Shown here: in pieces, positions 17,401 to 28,438 of the stretch
Position numbering within the stretch: position 1 is the stretch's first letter
How the letters are laid out: the number at the start of each line of letters is the position of its first letter
Source: Prevotella sp. UBA3294
GTDB lineage: Bacteria; Bacteroidota; Bacteroidia; Bacteroidales; Bacteroidaceae
Length of the DNA: 33,650 bases
Direction of reading: 5' to 3'
NCBI GenBank assembly: GCA_002361535.1
Contig: DETG01000120.1
Location: 6,311-39,960, forward strand
Notes under the pieces: generated by a model
Database searches by the model: none
Seen by the model: only the letters and a program-made list of their open reading frames with translations
Told to the model about the DNA's origin: nothing
Position numbers and translations under genes: made by a program

Positions 17401-18402
17401 GCAGCTGACCGCAATATCGATCTCGTGAAAGGTGCTGCCGACTACTATTATCTATACCGTATCAATTGCGGTGGCGACTCGTTCGTGGATGAGTTTGCCC
17501 AGCAGTGGCAGGCTGATGACTCCCTTTATAGTCATTCCTGGGGGCACGACTTCCCCGAGATCCACCCGTTCCAGGCCTCCCAGCGGTATGTGCAGCAGGA
17601 AATCCGTGGAACAAAGAGCGATGAGCTGTTCCAGTTCTTCCGTTTCGGCCGTCACCGTCTGTGGTACGACTTCCCGGTTGCCGATGCACAGTCGGATGGT
17701 GATCACGACTATCGTATCGAGCTGTACTTCATGGAGCCGTGGCATGGCAGGGGTGGTTTTGTCGAAGATGACTACGAGGGCATGCGCATCTTCGACGTGG
17801 CTGTCAATGGCGAGACCGTGATCAACGATCTCGATCCGTGGGCAGAAGCGGGCTATCTCGGTGCGATGAAACGCGTGGTTTACGCCAAGGCGAAGAACGG
17901 CAGGCTCCGTATCTCCTTCCCTGAGGTGAAAGTCGGACAGGCCGTTATCTGTGGCATTGCCATTGCCAGAAAAGGCGGTCATCATCCCTCTTCTGCTTCT
18001 TCCCTCCCCACTAACTACTGGCATTCGCTCAATACCGACACGATCGCCAAGCTGCCAAAGGAACTGTTACCCCTTGACAGTGAGTCACGTCCTGCCACTG
18101 CCTATGAACCGCAAAAGCAGAGGAAGGGACAAGGCACGGCATTTGTCATCAAGACAGGATTAGGACAGGAGTATGCACTCCGTTTCCGATATAAGAACAC
18201 CACGGGGGAAGCCGTCAAGGCCCGTCTCACCCTCGTGGATACTAAAAAATCTGTCTTGGTGGATCGTGACATCACCTTCCCGCCGACACCCAACAGGTTC
18301 AAGATCCTGTCAACCACCACTGGTACACAGATCAATGCCGGTACCTATACCGTCCTGATCAACTCTCCCGAGGTGGAATTCAGTAACTTGGAAGTACAAT
18401 AA
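14485..18402 (+). CDS. GH137-like/GH2/malectin fusion glycosidase
   Basis: 1305 residues with a signal peptide ending near 'LTASAQ' (33). Domain 1 (about 40-385) is a beta-propeller of the GH43/GH137 kind: repeated 'W-F/Y' blades such as 'GKWYMTYVCYDG' and 'DLWVMFYFSAYHPG'. Domain 2 (about 395-940) is a GH2 enzyme: jelly-roll, immunoglobulin-like part, and TIM barrel with acid/base Glu789 ('WGLQNES') and nucleophile Glu859 ('LLNGEYGAWR'). Domain 3 (about 980-1190) is malectin-like ('RINCGGDSF'), followed by a short beta domain. BT0996 of the RG-II system, as I recall, is also a GH137 beta-L-arabinofuranosidase joined to a GH2 beta-glucuronidase, so the same two activities are inferred. The alternative for domain 1 is another five-bladed propeller family. 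It starts 19 bases after the GH138-like gene. Confidence 0.82.
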   Translation: MLRKIKTILRRSVFSFIGMVGAGALFPLTASAQITQAQMQQIYDEVKTPYKYGMVVAPSDNYHKFDCPTVFQQGGKWYMTYVCYDGKDGTDGRGYETWLAQSDDLLHWQSLGRILAFPSDGLRLWDQNQRGGFPSLIDYHWGGTYEMQAYKGRHYLTYIGGPGTGYEAVNAPLSIGVASTTGDITTAHQWDTQTKALMSYNDKDAQWWEYLTQYKSTIYWIQDKEQRVTGKEQYPFVMFYNAGGKDETHPKGERIGIALSKDMKRWKRYEGNPVFAHDSDGTITGDAQIVRMGDLWVMFYFSAYHPGREYNAFNTFAVSRDLVHWYDWEGPDLIWPTKKYDEMFAHKSYVVKHNGVVYHFYCAVNNDGQRGIAVATNIPMGRSEVRFPLPEPSGRRSITSLDTGWMARSLAGRDTVVQKVNIPHNFDDYYGYRQLRHGNLHGTAIYNKVFQTTKKAGKRYFLQLEGVGTYATVTLNGHTFPKELVGRTVFTLDITDALTDGSNSLQITVDHPSMQTESPWVCGGCSSEWGFSEGSQPFGIFRPVSLIETDEMRVEPFGVHLWNNMRCDSVFIHTEVKNYSRYPQTIELVSKFTLSNGKQVFRLSEPLTLQPGETCIVSQQSPVADAIRWSPDHPYLYTLTTLLKRDGKTIDEVRTPFGIRSLSWPRSIGRTNPSDSRFFINEEPFFINGTCEYEHLLGASHAFSHEQIASRIKQIRQAGFNAFREAHQPHNLYYQQLLDEQGLLFWSQYSAHIWYDTPQFRENFKRLLVRWIKERRNSPSVILWGLQNESILPKEFAMECSNLIRSLDPTASTMRLITTCNGGEGTDWNVIQNWSGTYGGSAENYDHELKQQDQLLNGEYGAWRTLDLHGAEKYSEESFTQLLKTKARLAASAQDSVCGHFQWLFASHDNPGRTQPDGAYRRIDKIGPINYKGLTTIWEEPTPAYYMYRYHGALQHPFDQEEAQASLPVIPVAADRNIDLVKGAADYYYLYRINCGGDSFVDEFAQQWQADDSLYSHSWGHDFPEIHPFQASQRYVQQEIRGTKSDELFQFFRFGRHRLWYDFPVADAQSDGDHDYRIELYFMEPWHGRGGFVEDDYEGMRIFDVAVNGETVINDLDPWAEAGYLGAMKRVVYAKAKNGRLRISFPEVKVGQAVICGIAIARKGGHHPSSASSLPTNYWHSLNTDTIAKLPKELLPLDSESRPATAYEPQKQRKGQGTAFVIKTGLGQEYALRFRYKNTTGEAVKARLTLVDTKKSVLVDRDITFPPTPNRFKILSTTTGTQINAGTYTVLINSPEVEFSNLEVQ

Positions 18403-21633
<3,231 letters not shown>

Positions 21634-21678
21634 GTATAAAGTTCTAATATCTATATTACATCTTTGATACAAAAGCGT

Positions 21679-21686
21679 TAATTTTG
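21679..21686 (+). promoter_or_regulatory. Candidate -7 promoter box before the secreted two-domain protein
   Basis: TAATTTTG matches the Bacteroidetes -7 consensus TAnnTTTG exactly. It lies in the 159-base gap after the GH2 gene, about 105 bases before the next start. No good -33 TTTG is seen 19-21 bases upstream, so the promoter is supported by the -7 element alone. It would allow the next gene to be transcribed apart from the enzyme run. Confidence 0.4.
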
Positions 21687-21792
21687 AAACGGATTTGTGC
21701 AACTAACAGATCTAAACGTCAAAAAACAAACAATAAGAAGCTCGTACAAAAACCGAGATATCTCTAACTTTTAATATTAAAACAAATAGCTT

Positions 21793-23385
21793 ATGAAGAA
21801 AATTTTTACACTAATCGCAATGGCCGCAATGGCTATTGGTGCAAATGCACAGGTATGGAAAGTCAATGCCGATACCCCCGTTGCTGAGAACAGCACATGG
21901 CTTGACGATGATTTTGTAACCGTGAAGACTACCTTTGCCGGTACTATTAAGGAAGCAGAGGCAACCATCGCAGGTGAGGCCTTTACTCACTATGCACAGG
22001 TTCGTGTGGATAAGGCTCCTTCTGCTGATGCCCTCTACGGAACAGACAAAGGTGGTAGCACCGCTCTGATTATCACTCCGAAGCAGGATGTGACTTATAC
22101 TATTTATTATCGTCGTCAGAAGGGTGACTGGACATCCAACGACGGCAAGGATGTGAAAGTGATCGATCAGGCTGATCCCTCCACCGTTCTCGAGGGTGAG
22201 ATGACGATCGACAGTAAGACAGAGGATGGCGACTACGGTTTTGCAACGAAGGTGATTTCCCTGAAGGCTGGTAAGACCTACACAGTATGGGCAAAGGGTA
22301 CAACCCTCAACTACTACGGTATGAAGTTTGAGGCTGCTGGCCAGCAAGGTGGCAACGAAGGCCAAGGTGGCCAACAGCCTTCTGGTGATGTAGAGAAGTA
22401 TGTAGCTGCTCCCGATGGCGTCTTGGCAGCAGAGTTTGCCGCTGTGGTTGACGGTGAGAATGCCACGAATGTGGTTGATGGCAAGTCTGTTGTGACGATT
22501 ACTACCGACAATGTAACTTTAGAGGCTGTGGGTGGTGCTACTCCCGCCAATGTTGATGGTGGTGCACAGGATATCACTCCGGGTACTGTTGTTGATGCAG
22601 AGAAGCATCTCTATGAGGTAGCATCTGTAGGCTCTTGGAATAACGTAACATGGAAGAATGGTCAAAACAAGACCGACATCAACGATGAGGCAGGAACAAA
22701 ACTGTATTTCGTGCTTGGTTCTGGTAACCCTTACGTAAAGATGTATGCTGAGGAGATTGTTACTGATGATACTCCTACAGGCACATATCGCGCATCCTAC
22801 GACTACTACAAACCCGGTATGGATATGCCGCAGGTAGGTCTTTATTACAAGTTCACCACCAAGACCGATGGTAAGATGAAGGTTCAGATTTGGGCTAACA
22901 AGGGTAACCGCAATACCTATCTGATCAATGGTCAGACTAAGGAGGCCGTGGCTTATCAGGCTACAGGTTATGTGAATGGCCAGAAGGTGGTTGACGAGAA
23001 TAACGAGAAAGTTCTCAATGCTGAAGGTCAGGAGATGATGCGCCTCTTCACTCCCGAAGAGATCCAGGAGCGTCACAATGCTGCCAAGGTTGGTGAGGAT
23101 GGTGTGGATAGCGCACCTTATGTAATCGATCAGGGAGGCCAGGCTTTCTGGGGTTGGATTATCTTCGAGGCAAAGGCTGGTGTTGACTACTGGCTCTTCC
23201 AGGACAGCTCACAGGTAGGCTTCGGTGGCTTCGAGTTCACCGCAGGTGCTGGCACAGGTATCCGCGAGATCGTGAACGTGAAGAACGATGCCAACGCTCC
23301 TGTCTATAACCTCGCAGGTCAGCGTGTTTCTCCGAACACTAAGGGTATTCTGATCAAGAACGGAAAGAAATTTATCAATAAATAA
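21793..23385 (+). CDS. Secreted two-domain protein of unknown function, possible glycan binder
   Basis: 530 residues. The signal peptide is clear ('MKKIFTLIAMAAMAIGANAQ', 1-20). Domain 1 (about 21-180) is beta-rich and ends 'GKTYTVWAKGTTLNYYGMKF', a pattern seen in carbohydrate-binding-like beta-sandwiches of Prevotella pectin proteins. A Gly/Gln linker (about 183-198, 'GGNEGQGGQQ') leads to domain 2 (about 200-480), which I do not recognise. The last 45 residues contain 'VYNLAGQRV' and 'GILIKNGKK', the common C-terminal tail of secreted Prevotella proteins, perhaps a secretion or anchoring signal. There is no lipobox and no catalytic motif. It is flanked by its own -7 box and a strong terminator, so it is probably a single-gene unit, possibly highly expressed. 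The function is unknown; surface or extracellular glycan binding is an inference from location. Confidence 0.85.
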   Translation: MKKIFTLIAMAAMAIGANAQVWKVNADTPVAENSTWLDDDFVTVKTTFAGTIKEAEATIAGEAFTHYAQVRVDKAPSADALYGTDKGGSTALIITPKQDVTYTIYYRRQKGDWTSNDGKDVKVIDQADPSTVLEGEMTIDSKTEDGDYGFATKVISLKAGKTYTVWAKGTTLNYYGMKFEAAGQQGGNEGQGGQQPSGDVEKYVAAPDGVLAAEFAAVVDGENATNVVDGKSVVTITTDNVTLEAVGGATPANVDGGAQDITPGTVVDAEKHLYEVASVGSWNNVTWKNGQNKTDINDEAGTKLYFVLGSGNPYVKMYAEEIVTDDTPTGTYRASYDYYKPGMDMPQVGLYYKFTTKTDGKMKVQIWANKGNRNTYLINGQTKEAVAYQATGYVNGQKVVDENNEKVLNAEGQEMMRLFTPEEIQERHNAAKVGEDGVDSAPYVIDQGGQAFWGWIIFEAKAGVDYWLFQDSSQVGFGGFEFTAGAGTGIREIVNVKNDANAPVYNLAGQRVSPNTKGILIKNGKKFINK

Positions 23386-23406
23386 TTAACTGAGTCCTTC
23401 AAGTTT

Positions 23407-23437
23407 AAGGGTATGCCGTGAAGGCATACCCTTTTTT
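23407..23437 (+). terminator. Rho-independent terminator
   Basis: AAGGGTATGCC (23407-23417) pairs perfectly with GGCATACCCTT (23423-23433) around a 5-base loop, and the stem runs into a T-run to 23437. It lies 22 bases after the stop of the secreted two-domain protein and separates it from the lipoprotein-SusC-SusD operon. Confidence 0.93.
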
Positions 23438-23520
23438 GATGTCTTTTTGATTACATTTAGGAAAAATAACGTCTATAGCATAGAAACTATTTATACATGT
23501 ATAACTTATAACCCAATTTT

Positions 23521-25020
23521 ATGAACAAAAAGCACAACTACTTGAAAAACTGTCAGAGTGCGCGAGTATGGACAAAGGGGATGATGCTGGCTGGTGCCGG
23601 GGCATTGCTGATGACTGCCTGTGCTGTTGACGGTTATGATGATGATGAGCGTTTCGTATCCGATGTGACGGGTGCGACGTTGGCATCACCCAGTGCGGAG
23701 ACCATTACGGTGACTCCCAGTGCCGATGGCAAGACACAGACTATCTCATGGCCTGTGGTGAAAGGTGCCGGCGGCTATCTCGTGAACTTTATCGATGAGG
23801 GGAACCCTGCTGAGCCGATCGTCAAAGACAGCCTGGTGGATGGCTGTTCGGTGACGGTGAAGCGTGAGGAAGACATGAACTACTTGCTCACCATCAAGAC
23901 GATGGGCAGGAAGGATGCCAACAACCAGGATGCCTCCTCGGCTACGGAGATGAAGATCTCTACCTTCACACCTACCTACAAGACCATTCCTGCAGGGAGT
24001 GACCTGAAGGCATGGTTTGAAGCTAATCCCGCACCTGCTGGAGAGAACCACAACTTCGACCTGGAAGGTGGTGCCGAATACACACTCTCCGGACTCCTTG
24101 ACTTCGGTGCCAGCAGCGTGACGCTCCGTTCCAATAACAAGGCGGTGCCTGCAAAGATAATATTTACCGATAACAGTTCAGAGCTGAGTACTTCAGGCGG
24201 TCTGGTATTGAAGTACCTGAATATAGATTGTAGTGCCTCATCACAAGCATTCATCTCACTCAGTCGTAACCCCGCCATTGCCCCCGTTATTGTCAATGCG
24301 TGGTCTGCAGATTATAATTTCTACCGTGTCAAGGACAATATCTCCGTCTTGAGCTGTCAAATCACGGGAGTAAACTCATATTTTATCTGGGATAATCAGG
24401 TGAGCTGCTGGTTTGCTGACAATGTACTGGTGGATAACTGCCTCGTACACCTGACGACACCATCTAACTCGAAAGCACTGAGTGGAGGATATTTCTGGAC
24501 GAATAAGGGGGCAGGATTCTTCCGGAACCTGACCGTCTCGAACTCCACGTTCTACAATACCGGTGAGGGAGATGTGAAATACTTCGTGCAGTATGGTGGC
24601 TTCGGTAACGACCAGGTGAAGGATCCCGACACACAATTCGGATGGACGGAGAATACCATCACCTATCAGAACTGTACGTTCTACCATGTATGTGCTAGCG
24701 GACAATGGGGTAACTACAACGGTGTGGCAGGAAAGAAGACCTCCTACTGGAACTTGAAGAACTGTATCTTCTACGACTGCTCCTCCTCGGGTGTGGCACG
24801 CCGTTTCCTCGCAGGAAAACAGAATCAGCCGACGGCAACCTTCGAGAACAATACCTATATGCATCCCGATGGAACGTTCGACAATCCCTCGAACTACGAC
24901 ACCTCCGGCACGAACATTGATGAGGATCCCGGTTTCCGTGATCCGGCAAATGCCGACTTTACCATCAGCAATCCTACGCACATCAACCGCAAGTGTGGCG
25001 ATCCACGCTGGCTGCCATGA
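23521..25020 (+). CDS. DUF5123/DUF4957-like beta-helix surface lipoprotein
   Basis: 499 residues. The lipobox 'LLMTAC' gives Cys34 as the acylated residue, and the mature start 'AVDGYDDDE' is acidic, as in Bacteroidetes lipoproteins sent to the cell surface. Residues about 55-155 look like a fibronectin type III domain ('TQTISWPVVKGAGGYLVNF'). The rest (about 160-499) is a parallel beta-helix with Asn/Cys-rich turns ('YLNIDCSASSQAFI', 'ITYQNCTFYHV', 'WNLKNCIFYDCSS'), typical of DUF4957/DUF5123 proteins found in pectin PULs. No lyase catalytic residues can be assigned, so it may bind or cleave pectic chains at the surface. It is first in an operon with SusC and SusD, reversing the usual order in which accessory lipoproteins follow SusD. 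SusC starts 50 bases later. Confidence 0.85.
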   Translation: MNKKHNYLKNCQSARVWTKGMMLAGAGALLMTACAVDGYDDDERFVSDVTGATLASPSAETITVTPSADGKTQTISWPVVKGAGGYLVNFIDEGNPAEPIVKDSLVDGCSVTVKREEDMNYLLTIKTMGRKDANNQDASSATEMKISTFTPTYKTIPAGSDLKAWFEANPAPAGENHNFDLEGGAEYTLSGLLDFGASSVTLRSNNKAVPAKIIFTDNSSELSTSGGLVLKYLNIDCSASSQAFISLSRNPAIAPVIVNAWSADYNFYRVKDNISVLSCQITGVNSYFIWDNQVSCWFADNVLVDNCLVHLTTPSNSKALSGGYFWTNKGAGFFRNLTVSNSTFYNTGEGDVKYFVQYGGFGNDQVKDPDTQFGWTENTITYQNCTFYHVCASGQWGNYNGVAGKKTSYWNLKNCIFYDCSSSGVARRFLAGKQNQPTATFENNTYMHPDGTFDNPSNYDTSGTNIDEDPGFRDPANADFTISNPTHINRKCGDPRWLP

Positions 25021-25070
25021 TGACTGCTTCGTGCTTAGTGATAATGTATAATGAAAATGAAGACAGAAAT

Positions 25071-28000
25071 ATGAGATTCAAAAAACATATAATCAGCTTG
25101 TGCCTCGGACTGCTTATGGCATTGCCCACACTGGCACAGAACAAAGTGGTGCAAGGAACGGTGGTCGATGAACTCGGCGAACCGGTGATCGGTGCCACGG
25201 TGAGGGTGGAAGGTACGAAGACCGCCACCGTAACCGACTTTGACGGAAACTATAAGATCGATGTGCCGAAAGACGGTAAGGTCGTGATCTCTTATATCGG
25301 ATATAAAGACAAGGTGACCACTGGCGGTCATGTACAGTTGGAAGAGGATAACTCACAACTCGAAGAAGTGGTGGTAGTGGGTTATGGTACTCAGAAGAAA
25401 GCACACCTGACAGGATCTGTAGCCACGGTGCCCGTGGATGAGATTCAGGATTTGGCTTCTGGAGGTTTGGCCAGTACACTGAGCGGTTTGGTGAACGGTC
25501 TGAGCGTCAGCGGCGGTGAGTCCCGTCCTGGTGAGAATGCCCGTCTGAGCATCCGTGACGTGAACTCGTTAGGTGAGGTAGGTTCTACGGCCCAGGAGCC
25601 ATTGTTCGTCATCGACGGCTATATCTACCCGAACGACGTGAAGGTAGGAAACATCACTCAGAACTTAGGTGCTGAGGCCTTCAACAACCTCGACCCCAGT
25701 GAGGTGGAGAGCATCTCTGTGCTGAAGGACGCATCGGCTGCCGTGTATGGTGCCCGCGCTGCCAATGGTGTGATCCTCGTGACAACGAAGAAAGGAAAGT
25801 TAGGCAAACCGTCCATCTCTTATAGTGGACAGTTCGGTTTCAATGATGAGTTCTCACGTCCGAAGATGCTGAGTGCTTACGACTACGGACGTCTGTATAA
25901 TGCAGTCACCGCTGCCGACCCCACCAACACATCACTGAACAAGACCACGGCCCTGTTCCAGGCTGATGAGCTGGAGGCGATGAAGAAGTTGAACTACGAC
26001 CTGCTCGACAAATACTGGGAGACGGGAACAACCATGCGCCACTCCGTGAACGTGAGCGGTGCCACGGATAACGTGAGCTACTTCGGTGGTATTTCCTATT
26101 TTGATCAGGAAGGTAACCTGGGTAAGCTCGACTACGACCGCTGGAACTACCGTGCCGGAATCGATGTGAAGGTAAGCAAATGGCTCTCTGCCAACCTCAC
26201 CGTGAGCGGCGACTATGGAAAGAAAAACAAGCCGTTGCTGAAGGTGGGTGGTACGAATGCTGAGAAAGACTATAACCTGCTGCTCACCCGTCCGCGTTAC
26301 ATGCCGGAGGAGGTGAACGGTTATCCTATCCTCAGCTACGGTCCTACCAACGGTGAGCGTGTACAGAACCAGCGCTATTCGTTCGATGTGCTGCAGAACA
26401 ACGGTGACTACAGCAGTAATATGACTTCCAATACGAGCATCAATGCCGGATTGACCTACGACTTCGGATGGAGTAAGATCCTGAAGGGACTGAACCTGCG
26501 CTTCACCTATTCGAAGAGTATCAACTCCGACAAGACCAATGAGTACGGCTCATCCTATACCATGTATCAGATGACACGCCGCTACGGATCAGGTGATCAC
26601 ATGTACACTCCGACAGCCGGTGATGATCCTACCTTCGACTATCTGGCCGAGAGGAACTTCAACGGACTGAGATATGCCAACGGTAACTACATCAGCCGTA
26701 ACATGATCCGTACGGATAACTACCAGATGAACTTCACTGCACAGTATTCCCGTGACTTCGGACTGCACCATGTGAATGCCCTGTTCTCTATAGAGAAGTC
26801 TGAGGCAGAGAGTGAGTTCGTGACAGGTCAGGGAAATGAGCCGCTACCTTATACCAATGGACAGTCTAATTCCACACAGGGTGACCAGACCACAGAGTTC
26901 AACCGTGCAGAGAGCGGTACCCTGTCATATATCGGACGTATCAACTATGCATACGCCAACAAATACCTGTTGGAATTCCTGCTCCGTTCCGATGCCTCTA
27001 CGAAGTTCGCTCCCGAGAACTACTGGGGCACCTTCCCCGCTATCAGTGCCGGTTGGGTGATGAGCGAAGAGAACTGGTTCCAGAACAGCAAGTCACTGCA
27101 GTGGATCGACTTCCTGAAGCTGCGTGCCAGCTGGGGTCTCACAGGTCGTGACAACCTCGCCGCCTGGCAGTGGCTGCAGGTCTATACCTTGGATAAGAAC
27201 AAGAACCCGATCTTCGGAGAGGGACTGGACATCGATCCTTCTGCTACCGTACGTAACTCCATCAACAAGAACACGTCGGCTGTGAACCGTGACGTGCACT
27301 GGGATAAGTCATACAAGACGAACGTCGGTTTCGATCTCCAGGTGCTGCGCAGTCGTCTGTCAATCACCTTCGACTACTACTACGAGAAGAACCGCGAGAT
27401 GTTGATGAATATTGCACAGAATGTTCCTTCTACCGTGGGAACACAGTCGGCATCCACCAACCTCGGTGAGATGGATAACTGGGGATGGGAGCTCTCGCTG
27501 ACTTGGCGTGACAAGATCGGCAAGGATCTGAAATACCGCATCGGTATCAACACGGGCTACTCCGACAATAAGGTAATCCTGATGGACTTCGTCGATGACT
27601 ATATCTATCGTCAGATTACACCGAACCATCGTACAGATATGGGTCTCTGGGGTATGCAGTGCATCGGAATGTTCCGTTCGTTCCAGGACATCGAGGAGTA
27701 CTTCGAGAAATACAACATCACTTCTTACATGGGTATGACCAAAGACAAGGTGCGCCCGGGTATGCTCATCTATAAGGATGTGCGCGGTGCCTACAACCAG
27801 GAGACAGGAACGTATGCCGGTCCTGATGGTGTAGTGGATAAGGACAACGACCAGGTGGAATTAGGACACCGTAACAATATCTACGGCGCTACCATGAACC
27901 TTGGCATCGATTGGAAGGGTCTTTCTATCACTGCTCAGATCGGTGCTTCCTGGGGTGGCTACACCCTGGTGCCTGCTACGGCAAGAGGTGTGGCCTCTGG

Positions 28001-28397
28001 CTCAAACCTGGAGTTCTACAACATGCCGTCGTTCTGGAATCCCGACAATATGTATGTATATCAGGACATCTATGATGGCAGCGGAAACAAGATTATGGAT
28101 ATGAACCGCAATGCCGAGTATCCAAACTTGGCATGGGGCATCAACTCAAACGAGTCATCGTTCTGGCGCGTCAGTGCAGCTCGCGTAGCCCTGAACCGTC
28201 TGACCATTGCCTATAACCTGCCTTCGAAATGGTTCGGACGTATTGGTATCAAGGGTGCACGTATCAACGTGACAGGTACCAACCTGGTCAACTTCTACAA
28301 CCCCTATCCCGACAAGTTCACCAACCCGATGGCTGGAAGCTATGGCGCCTATCCTAACCTGCGTAAGTGGACGGTGGGTGTGAACCTCTCGTTCTAA
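25071..28397 (+). CDS. susC: SusC-like TonB-dependent outer-membrane transporter
   Basis: 1108 residues from ATG 25071, which begins a clean signal peptide ('MRFKKHIISLCLGLLMALPT'); longer readings upstream add unrelated residues. After it comes a carboxypeptidase-regulatory-like domain (about 26-105, 'QGTVVDELGEPVIGATVRVEG'), the SusC hallmark 'LEEVVVVGYGTQKK', a plug domain (about 115-260, 'NLDPSEVESISVLKDASAA') and a long beta-barrel ending in Phe ('RKWTVGVNLSF'), the usual outer-membrane signature. It imports oligosaccharides using TonB energy, with SusD as its lid. It stands between the beta-helix lipoprotein (50 bases) and SusD (41 bases), so it is co-transcribed with both. The cargo is inferred to be an RG-II fragment from the enzyme set. 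Confidence 0.97.
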   Translation: MRFKKHIISLCLGLLMALPTLAQNKVVQGTVVDELGEPVIGATVRVEGTKTATVTDFDGNYKIDVPKDGKVVISYIGYKDKVTTGGHVQLEEDNSQLEEVVVVGYGTQKKAHLTGSVATVPVDEIQDLASGGLASTLSGLVNGLSVSGGESRPGENARLSIRDVNSLGEVGSTAQEPLFVIDGYIYPNDVKVGNITQNLGAEAFNNLDPSEVESISVLKDASAAVYGARAANGVILVTTKKGKLGKPSISYSGQFGFNDEFSRPKMLSAYDYGRLYNAVTAADPTNTSLNKTTALFQADELEAMKKLNYDLLDKYWETGTTMRHSVNVSGATDNVSYFGGISYFDQEGNLGKLDYDRWNYRAGIDVKVSKWLSANLTVSGDYGKKNKPLLKVGGTNAEKDYNLLLTRPRYMPEEVNGYPILSYGPTNGERVQNQRYSFDVLQNNGDYSSNMTSNTSINAGLTYDFGWSKILKGLNLRFTYSKSINSDKTNEYGSSYTMYQMTRRYGSGDHMYTPTAGDDPTFDYLAERNFNGLRYANGNYISRNMIRTDNYQMNFTAQYSRDFGLHHVNALFSIEKSEAESEFVTGQGNEPLPYTNGQSNSTQGDQTTEFNRAESGTLSYIGRINYAYANKYLLEFLLRSDASTKFAPENYWGTFPAISAGWVMSEENWFQNSKSLQWIDFLKLRASWGLTGRDNLAAWQWLQVYTLDKNKNPIFGEGLDIDPSATVRNSINKNTSAVNRDVHWDKSYKTNVGFDLQVLRSRLSITFDYYYEKNREMLMNIAQNVPSTVGTQSASTNLGEMDNWGWELSLTWRDKIGKDLKYRIGINTGYSDNKVILMDFVDDYIYRQITPNHRTDMGLWGMQCIGMFRSFQDIEEYFEKYNITSYMGMTKDKVRPGMLIYKDVRGAYNQETGTYAGPDGVVDKDNDQVELGHRNNIYGATMNLGIDWKGLSITAQIGASWGGYTLVPATARGVASGSNLEFYNMPSFWNPDNMYVYQDIYDGSGNKIMDMNRNAEYPNLAWGINSNESSFWRVSAARVALNRLTIAYNLPSKWFGRIGIKGARINVTGTNLVNFYNPYPDKFTNPMAGSYGAYPNLRKWTVGVNLSF

Positions 28398-28438
28398 AGA
28401 AGGCTTTGATGACATACATTACAGAAGAACTTTATAAT

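Noticed and set aside
23452..23459. TACATTTA as -7 promoter box of the lipoprotein-SusC-SusD operon
   Set aside because: It has one mismatch to TAnnTTTG and no TTTG at 19-21 bases upstream, so it is not strong enough to list, although a promoter must exist in 23438-23520.
24993..25070. Longer start for SusC
   Set aside because: It overlaps the end of the lipoprotein gene and places 26 unrelated residues before a normal signal peptide.
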